64,000 nt of DNA from Porites lutea (Eukaryota > Cnidaria > Anthozoa > Scleractinia > Poritidae): NCBI RefSeq assembly GCF_958299795.1, contig NC_133214.1:85001-149000 (forward strand). Reading direction: 5' to 3'. The notes beneath the pieces are model-generated. The model did not search any database. It saw nothing but the letters and a program-made list of their open reading frames with translations, and was not told the DNA's origin. The number at the start of each line of letters is the position of its first letter. The first letter of the stretch is position 1. A program made the translations under genes and the position numbers. Below, in pieces: positions 56,538-64,000 of this stretch.

Positions 56538-58924
56538 ATGGCGGGTGCGTTGTTAGGGAAAAAGTCTTTTAGAGAAGTCTCCTTTACAGCTTCCTGGGGA
56601 GTCATTGCAGCAAAGTCGTGGGGACCGGATGACGGAAAACCTTTCCTTGGGCTTCATGGATGGATAGATAACGCCAACACATTTGACAGGTAATTAAAAA
56701 GCGATGATGTAACTTTTTGATTACCCTGCGAACAGTCTCCTTCGACTCATCTAGGAAAGATCGAAGCGACTCTGCTAGCATGGTACGTTTTAATCTGCTG
56801 TCATACTGAATTAGGTATCCCACTAGTGATCTAGGTATCCGTTGATCTAGATATTCGTCACTTTTCGGGGACTGTCGCTTTCTTTATACAGGAAAAAACT
56901 AATTCCATAAAGGGGCAAAATGACCGAGTTTACGCGACAACATGGCCAATGTATGCGCCAAATATAGAATGCAGAACGAGAAAAAGATTCATCCTTTTGC
57001 TGTTTTATTCTTGCTTGAATCTACGGTAAGTTGGCTAAAACCCAGAAAATTACTAAAAAATGTCCCCACTGTGACACCATAAACTTCCGATTATGACCCC
57101 TCCCCCCCCGCCCCACTTATAAGCCCTTCCCCCTCCCGAATGTAAGCCTCCCTCTTGCTTGTTTTGAAGCGCATTGAGGATAGAAATGCGCTTAATAAGA
57201 ATCTATATTATTATTGTTATTATTAAATGAAGTCGACTTTTCATGATGTTATGAAGCTTAAGAACGTGATCAAATTCAAAAAGTATTTTGATCAGCACTG
57301 CTGTGTACCTTGTTTAAAACACCTTTTTTTGTCCGGTTACAAGTGCCCCACCCCCCACCCCCCACCCCCCTGTCTGTAAGTCCTCCTAAAATCCCCTACA
57401 AAGGTTGTAGAAGCCCAGGGCTTATAATATTATTGGAAGTTTACGGTATTCATTTTCCGTGGCTAAAAGATGCACCCAGAAATGACCAGTATTTCCACTT
57501 CTTCGTTCTTTGGGTATGGAGATACCCAAATCACAGTGACAACGCAGTGCTTGTGTTTTTTTTAAGTCGCTGACGATCACCTAGCTGGCTTGTTTAGTGT
57601 CCCAAGCCAACCAAGCGAATTGCAGCAGAGTAACTCGATAAATACTAAAACCCATGCTGAAAAGAAATGTCTGCTTGTATGGTAATTGTCGCGATAAACT
57701 TGTTTAGTAAAACAGTTTCAAGTAAACACTTCCTTTATATGTATAAAAACATTGTGGGATAGTAAGAATTACATGAAGGCAGAATGCATTCTGAACATTA
57801 CACCTATTCTAAGCTGTACCTTTAATTGAAAATTGCATTTTAGCCATGGTATTTTTAGTCTGTAGCATAGTTTGTGTTTTAGACTGACCAGATGTGGGCC
57901 TTAGTCTATACTTTTTCCATCTAATAGTTAAACCCCTTATAGATGAGGTAAGAGAAAAGACTGAAAGTATTGACACAGTGCCCCCCCTTTTTCTTCCTTC
58001 ACCCTCAGAAATAAATTGTGAAGCCTACATAAGAAAATGCCATCTATAGTGGGTTTTGGTTATTAAACGGTATCAAACAATGGTATATTGAAATGGTAGA
58101 CATTTTTAAATTCACATATGATGTTATTAACTTTCAGGTTAGCTCACTTGTTACCAGAAAACATTCATTTTATGGCTATGGATTTTCCAGGACATGGAAA
58201 ATCTTCCCACAGATGGCCTGGTATGCCATACAGCTTTTTTGAATATGTCGCTGATGTTAAAAAGGTTGTTTCTCAGCTTGGATGGAGCAAGTTTTCCATC
58301 ATAGGGCACAGTATGGGAGCTGGTGTGGCATCATTATATGCAGGAACTTTTCCACATGAAGTAGAAAACCTAATATTGCTTGATTTTGGTGGTTCACTAG
58401 TGAGTTTTACCGAAGAAAAAAGTGATGTTTTAGCACAATATGCTACTGAAATGTCTAGTACAAAAGTACCAATTCCTCGGATCTATCAAAGTATTGAATC
58501 AGCAGCTGATAAAAGAAAAGTGTCATCAGTTGGTCATATCTGCCAGAAAGATGCATTGTTGTTGACTGAAAGAGGAACCAGAGTAACTGCTGCAAATGGA
58601 TTCATTTTTTCACATGATCCGATGGTCAAATACTCCTATGAACCATTTGAAGCTGAAGAGTTGATGACATCCATTTATTCCAATATTTGTTGTGCAGTAT
58701 TGGCATTAAGAGGCACAGATCATATATTTGGCCCTAAGGTGCAGTATATGTGGGACAGGTTGATTGAGGCCATTTCCCTAAGTGCAAAGTACAAAGAAAG
58801 TAAGAAAGTCAGGGGTGGTCACTTCTTCCATCTAGAAAACCCTGAGGAAGTTGCTCAAAAGATCAAAGAATTTGTAGCTCGCTCCAAATCAAAAGTTTAT
58901 GCTTTGACTGAAAGCAAGTTATAA
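56538..58924 (+). CDS. SERHL2: serine hydrolase-like protein, tandem copy 2
   Basis: Exons 56538-56689 and 58138-58924 give 312 residues with the same exon junction position and phase as copy 1. SWGVIAAKSWGPDDGKPFLG and LHGWIDNANTFDR mark the family. The nucleophile is Ser109 in GHSMG, the probable His is in GGHFFHLENP, and the probable acid in RGTDHIFG. The end ESKL is again a peroxisomal targeting signal. The protein is clearly similar to copy 1 but diverged in the cap region after the nucleophile (SLVSFTEEKSDVLAQYATEM versus STVYYADRPALTLARYATIM), so the duplication is not very recent and substrates may differ. Same-strand arrangement indicates tandem duplication. Confidence 0.93.
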
Positions 58925-60285
58925 CATAGTATGGTTAATAAACCCTCTATTTTATATGTGCTGCAATGAAATATATAAATAATTTTTGTAAGATGTAGCA
59001 AGTTAAACTTTCTCACTGCAACTGATAACAAGGAAAACTTGTCAAGTTGGGCGTTTTAGTGATAATAAACATATAATGCACCTACTAGGGTATTTGTTGA
59101 TTATAAACATTCAAAATGATAATTGTTCAATTAATGTTGGTGCTAAATTTACGTTCAGCCTGTATTTATTGTTGATGTATATAAATGACAAATTGGCTAG
59201 GTATTAGCCTGCGTTGCAGCCGTCCTACGCACTTGTCTAGACCATTTGTATAGTCTCTATACAGAAGGTTTAGAGCGTCTGCAACGCAGGAAAGCTAGGT
59301 ATTGGAAAATGTTATTTTGGTAATGTAAATACACACATGGGTGCTTCGCGTTCCTCATTGATTCCCATTACCAGGGATGATGCTCAATGGGTTATCGGTC
59401 ATCCCTGCACTTCAATTTTATTTTCACTGAACAGTTAATTATCTTGGCACAAGCTGTTTTTGACATAAAATTTAAAGGAAAATAGCTTCACAAATGGAGT
59501 ACGGTGTGATTCTTCGCAAATACAAAAAATATTTATTTAATGAAGCAGAACAAAATTTTATGACAGTTACTTCAATTTGTAACTGAATCAGAGTTCACAA
59601 GTAGTTCTTTTCCGATGTTGGTGTTTAATATGAAGTACATGCTTTATAACAAACCACATCAAAATACAAACAGGACAAATCCTGACTTTTATTCCGTAAA
59701 ATAGTACGATTACAAACATTCGTAACTCTGCAAGCTACATGAGAATTTGTTTACTTGAAGAAAAGCTGTAGAGTACTAAAACGCCTACCATGAGAGCGTA
59801 AGAAACCACGCGCTTTATACTCTTTGAAACTTATTACCCATATTTGGGTAGGTGGACTAGTGCTTTTGCAGAAATGGGAGATAGGATAACATGGCCTTTT
59901 AAATTTATGTAATGCTCTGTAATTACTCATTAGTTAAATAATATAATGTAATATTATGTATGCAAAGTAGTTTAAAAAAGTGAATTTATTGGGTGAGCTT
60001 GCCAATTTATAAAGCATAGGTGCTCCAAGCTGGAACGAGAAAGGGATTTCATTACTAATATAGAAAAAACGCGTGCGGCAATTGCAATTGCGGCTGCGAA
60101 AAAAACCAAAGATTACAGTTAGAGAAAATCTGAAGAAATAACACGTACTGTTCTTGGGATGAACAGATAAAAGAAAAAAGTGCAGCAGCTTTGAATTACT
60201 GTCAGTGTGACACGTTGTCCCGTAGGGGAAATTTAAATATAAGTTTCTCCAGTTTGATCAGTACTTTAACAATATTTTTTAACTT
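58925..60285. other. intergenic region between SERHL copy 2 and guanylate cyclase
   Basis: 1.4 kb without convincing exons, between convergent genes. It contains one small inverted-repeat element at 59206-59293 and otherwise A+T-rich sequence. Confidence 0.6.
59206..59293. mobile_element. 88-bp MITE with 10-bp target duplication
   Basis: CCTGCGTTGCAG at the left is inverted at the right (CTGCAACGCAGG). GCTAGGTATT flanks it exactly at 59196-59205 and 59294-59303. The 9-10 bp duplication fits a Mutator-like origin. No coding capacity. Confidence 0.75.
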
Positions 60286-63200
60286 TTAGCTGGCGTAGTA
60301 AACATTTAGCGTCTCAACAGAGGGCTCTGAGTTTGCGGCCATGGCGTGTGGCAGTGGCTTGTTGAATCCTTCTTTTCCCATCAACCAGTACGTTTTCCAG
60401 AAACCACGCCCCTAAATGTTAACAAAAACATCAGTTACCCCCAAAGGCGGTCTCTTAAGGTTCACCTTCAGTGAGGCCATTAAGGAATTAAGGGACGAAT
60501 GAAAGAAAAATGTCAGAAAAAGGGAAGTTGAACACAGAAGGGGAATCTGTAAATTCCAAACTTTACCAAATATAAATAGTATCTCCCAGGTAGGGATGAA
60601 GTTTTCCTAATTGAGTTGCACTTCCACTTCTGTAAGATTCATCGATTACATCTTCTAATGTCATCATAGCCAATCATGACTTTGTCATGAATATATTAAG
60701 GAGTGTAACTGATGCTTCCTTCTAACAATCCAAATAACAGACAGACTATGGGGCTGTTCCCAGGCCTATTCGCTAGGCTTGCTCCCCCAGAACCAAAACT
60801 GCGTCACTTAAACGTAACATAAATCATTTTTGTTATTATATGAAAACCCAGCCAGCCCCGTTAGCTGGAAATCAGGTATTATTGAACAAATCGCCCCCAC
60901 CCCTGCGATTTGGCGTCTAGCAATCCTTTACTGATTACCTTAAGATACACTTCGCCTCGCTTAAGAAATATATATCCACCAATTTCTTTCAGAAGCCTGT
61001 AGCAGTCCTCGCTAACATGAATCTTGAGAGCTAAGGAAAACAATAAGAAAAACTGACCTCACGTCAGGCTTTGATGGGGAGAAATGATCAAAATCAGAAA
61101 GCAATTTAAGAAATAAGGAAAACATAGTGGACACAGTAGGTGTTTTCTGAGTTGAAATGCTCCTACCCTGTCCAGTGGTTTCCAGCCTCGACGCTACGTT
61201 CACTGTGTCCCCAAATAGACAGAAGCGAGGCATGTGGATTCCCACAACACCCGCCACGCACGAACCTATAATAATAATAATAACAATAATAATAATAACT
61301 TTATTTCTATAGCGCTCTTATCCTTCGTTTAAGGCGCTTTACAGTCATGTAAACAACATTATTGATAAATATTTACATATTTACAACCACATCCTAATTA
61401 TATTTACAATGAGTAAAAAAAAGGAAAAAAATTAAAACTAAAGCAACTATTAAACTATTTTATTCATAATGATTTAAAAAAGGGAAAAATTAAAACTAAC
61501 GCAATAAATACAAATCTATAAAAATAATGATCTGTTATTACAGAATTTAGTAAACAAGTACGTCTTAAGTGATCTTTTAAAACTCGAGATGGTGTTGGAC
61601 TTCCGAATTTCATAGGGTATGAAGTTCCATTCTCTCGGTGCATGAACAGCGAATGCTCTATCTCCGTAGGTCTTGGTATACGATCTAGGTTGCATTAAAA
61701 GTTCATTACTAACAGACCTCAATGATCTAGTATGAGAATGATAATGTAGTTTCTGAGCTAAATAGCTAGGCGATGTCCCATTCGGTGATTTATACACGAG
61801 GAGCAGAATCTTGAAAATAATACGATATTGAATCGGTAGCCAGTGAAGCTCGCACAACAACACAACTCTAGCCGCCGTGTTTTGTACATACTGCAATCTT
61901 TGTAACTGATACTTAGGTAGGCCGTATAGTAATGCATTACAATAATCTAGTTTCGATGTGACAAATGCATGAACAGCAACTTCTGCTGATTCTTTAGTGA
62001 AATACTTCCTAATTCTAGATAGGTTCCTGAGATGATAAAATGATGATCTACTGATGCTAGACACATGTGCATGAAAAGACATGTGCTCATCAAAGATAAC
62101 ACCAAGACTCCTAGCCGACTGAGAGGCAGCCACGCTCTCATCACCAACACATAAAGAACGGAAAGGATGGAGAGGGACGATACTTTGAGTGTATGAGCGT
62201 GACCTCCGTCTTGTCTTGGTTTAGCTTCAATTCGTTGAGATCCATCCAGCGACATATTGCAGAAATGCAGTTCTCGACCCTCGGTTTAGTAGCGTCCACA
62301 TCCACCGATTGAATGCAAAGTATAACTGACTATCGTCGGCGTATAGATGATAATCCAAGCCATATGATCTTATCACTTTACCAAGTGGCGCAGTATACAG
62401 AAGGTAGAGTACAGGTCCCAGAACTGAACCTTGAGGAACACCCACGGGAAGATCTCGTACCGTAGAATTCGCCTCATTGATGTTAACAAACTGAGTTCTT
62501 TGAGAAAGATAAGAATCGAACCATTGGAGTACAGTTTCTCTGATGCCAAATTATTTTTGCAGTCTTGCCAGCAGCAAGGAATGGTTAACGGCATTAAATA
62601 CTGCCGACAGATCCAATAAAACAAGGAAAACATTCTCGCTCTTATCCAATGACAGCATAATGTCATTTGTAACAGTGAGAAGTGCAGTCTCGGTGCTGTG
62701 AAAAGTCTTGTACGCTGATTGAAGAGGCTCGTGTAGATCATTTTCGCCAAGATAGCTATTCAATTGCAGGAACTTTAAATTTGATACAGGGCGAAAATTA
62801 CTAAACTGCTCCAAGTCTGCATTTAATTTCTTAAGAATAGGTGATAGCAGCGCGACCTTAAGTTCCTTGGGCAGCAATCCAGATGATAATGACAAATTGA
62901 TCACCCTTCTAAATATAGGGACAAGACTAGAATAGTATTTCCGCATGACACTCGCTGGAAGTGGATCCAGTGCACATGCCTTAATAGTTGAACCCCTAAT
63001 CAACCCTAAGACGTCTTCATCTGTTACCATTGTGAACTCGGTAAAGCATGACGTACACTCAAGAAGTAAGAAGTATAACAATGACGTCAATCAGGGCATG
63101 GCTCTAAGACACCGCATTTTTCTCAGTCTCAGCGGCGCCAAATGACTTGGAATCAGTGTGGTATATGGTCATTCACATGATAGTTGCAAAGCAAGATTTT

Positions 63201-64000
63201 TTGTCAAATAGGTAAAAGAGCCTAGTGGATGCTTATCTTGTGTATTGAAGTTTGAAGGAGAGGTTTCAGAAGAGTTAATTTAAAAATAATCAGAGGGACG
63301 CTATTTTCTTGTACTCTGGTGAAATTTAGTAGACGCGCCCAGCAAAGATATATACATTTAATTTAGGTACCTGACTCTAAACCAAGTCAAACCTCCCTCC
63401 CTCCCCTCCCCCTCCCCCTACGATTACATCTCTAACTGATTAACGATAGTGGCGCATACATAAGGGTGCGTTGGTTTGGGTTTGCTTACCGCTGTGCAGT
63501 CCAACCCTAAGCTGTAGCTTCATCCGGGGTCTATGCCTGATCTTAAAGTGAGTCATAAGACTGAGGATGTCAAACGCCATGTCCGCTATTTCCGCAGCGT
63601 GGCGGTTGCCATTTCTAACAGGCAAACCAGACACCACCAATAAGCAGTCACCAATTGTCTCCACCTGGAAGAAAAAACAGTTTTTTACCTTTGTTTTAAT
63701 CCATCCGAGAAGGACATCCCAAAATAGAATAATAGTCAAGCATATGTTGTTTTCTCTTCCTTACCCAGCACGCTTACACTAGATCACACTCATAGCTTCA
63801 TATAGCCGAGGGAAGATCACGTGGATACCTTTAGCAATTATCATCCGGTTAAGTAATATTATTTCCTGAAATGGTTCACTGCAACCTTACGATTAGCCGG
63901 TGTTGTTCAAGTTGTCTGTTCATAGATAAAAAGAGCGATAGAATCACTGGGGCAACTTGACTCACCTTAAATACATCATAGTTGCCTAGAATGTTGTCCA
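60286..64000 (-). CDS. receptor-type guanylate cyclase, C-terminal catalytic exons (starts beyond right edge)
   Basis: Exons in order on the minus strand: 63966 to beyond 64000 (partial), 63490-63664, 61167-61265, 60939-61030, 60286-60411, all in frame. The protein makes cGMP from GTP. Conserved cyclase-domain text: [133 protein letters not shown]. The RNG-xx-HAxEIA and IRHRP signatures point to membrane receptor cyclases of the natriuretic-peptide type rather than soluble cyclases. The short C-terminal tail ([20 protein letters not shown]) is species-specific. The receptor, membrane and kinase-homology parts lie outside the window. A LINE occupies the intron between 61265 and 63490. Confidence 0.93.
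61268..61300. repeat. ATT microsatellite tail of the LINE abutting an exon
   Basis: On the minus strand the LINE 3' tail reads TTATTATTATTGTTATTATT and runs directly into ATAG and the cyclase exon at 61265. The T-rich tail occupies the position of the polypyrimidine tract. Confidence 0.85.
61268..63140 (-). mobile_element. CR1/L2-like non-LTR retrotransposon (LINE), 5'-truncated and degraded
   Basis: Reverse-transcriptase text is spread over several frames: [20 protein letters not shown] and [15 protein letters not shown] (about 62760-63020), [20 protein letters not shown] (about 62555-62625), [20 protein letters not shown] and [14 protein letters not shown] (62290-62445), then the C-terminal [20 protein letters not shown] and [20 protein letters not shown] (61516-62133). 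The YADD active-site motif is present, but at least three frame changes separate the blocks, so it is not functional. No endonuclease domain is seen, so the 5' part is missing; the 5' boundary is approximate. The 3' end has a GCGCTATAGAAATAAAG-type terminus followed by an ATT-rich microsatellite tail. Confidence 0.88.

Overview
The window looks like nuclear DNA of an early-branching animal, most likely an anthozoan cnidarian such as a stony coral. That is an inference from metazoan genes with many short exons and GT-AG introns, A+T-rich introns, and many short inverted-repeat transposons; I could not test species. Nine protein-coding genes plus one nested gene and one transposase gene can be read by joining exons by eye, and reading frames stay consistent across nearly every junction.

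Layout: (1) 124-7969 minus, the first eight coding exons of the eIF2alpha kinase GCN2, running off the left edge, with a 2.7 kb Merlin/IS1595-type DNA transposon in intron 1. (2) 8531-11849 plus, a type I membrane protein resembling MRH/ATG27-family sorting proteins. (3) 13553-17293 minus, LETMD1. (4) 17704-19976 plus, CCDC51/MITOK. (5) 24249-33465 minus, Beclin-1 in 14 coding exons, with an intronless linker-histone gene carrying an arginine-serine block nested in intron 12 on the same strand (25604-26245). (6) 33928-45185 plus, AP-4 complex beta subunit in 19 exons. (7) 49668-50819 minus, ribonuclease kappa. (8) 50935-54995 and 56538-58924 plus, two tandem SERHL-type alpha/beta hydrolases, both ending in the peroxisomal signal SKL. 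(9) 60286 to the right edge, minus, the C-terminal catalytic exons of a receptor-type guanylate cyclase, with a degraded CR1/L2-like LINE in one intron whose tail abuts a splice acceptor.

Eight of the genes form four head-to-head pairs with 115-561 bp between start codons: GCN2/ATG27-like, LETMD1/CCDC51, BECN1/AP4B1 and RNASEK/SERHL. Partners often share a theme: starvation signalling and autophagy, mitochondrial inner membrane, autophagy and AP-4 vesicle traffic. Introns and intergenic stretches hold at least fifteen non-autonomous inverted-repeat elements, several with clear target-site duplications, including a family with G-run ends, a large element with GGGGAC-rich terminal repeats, hAT-like, pogo-like and hairpin elements. 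No CRISPR array, functional tRNA, rRNA, or retrovirus/Polinton-like element was recognised.
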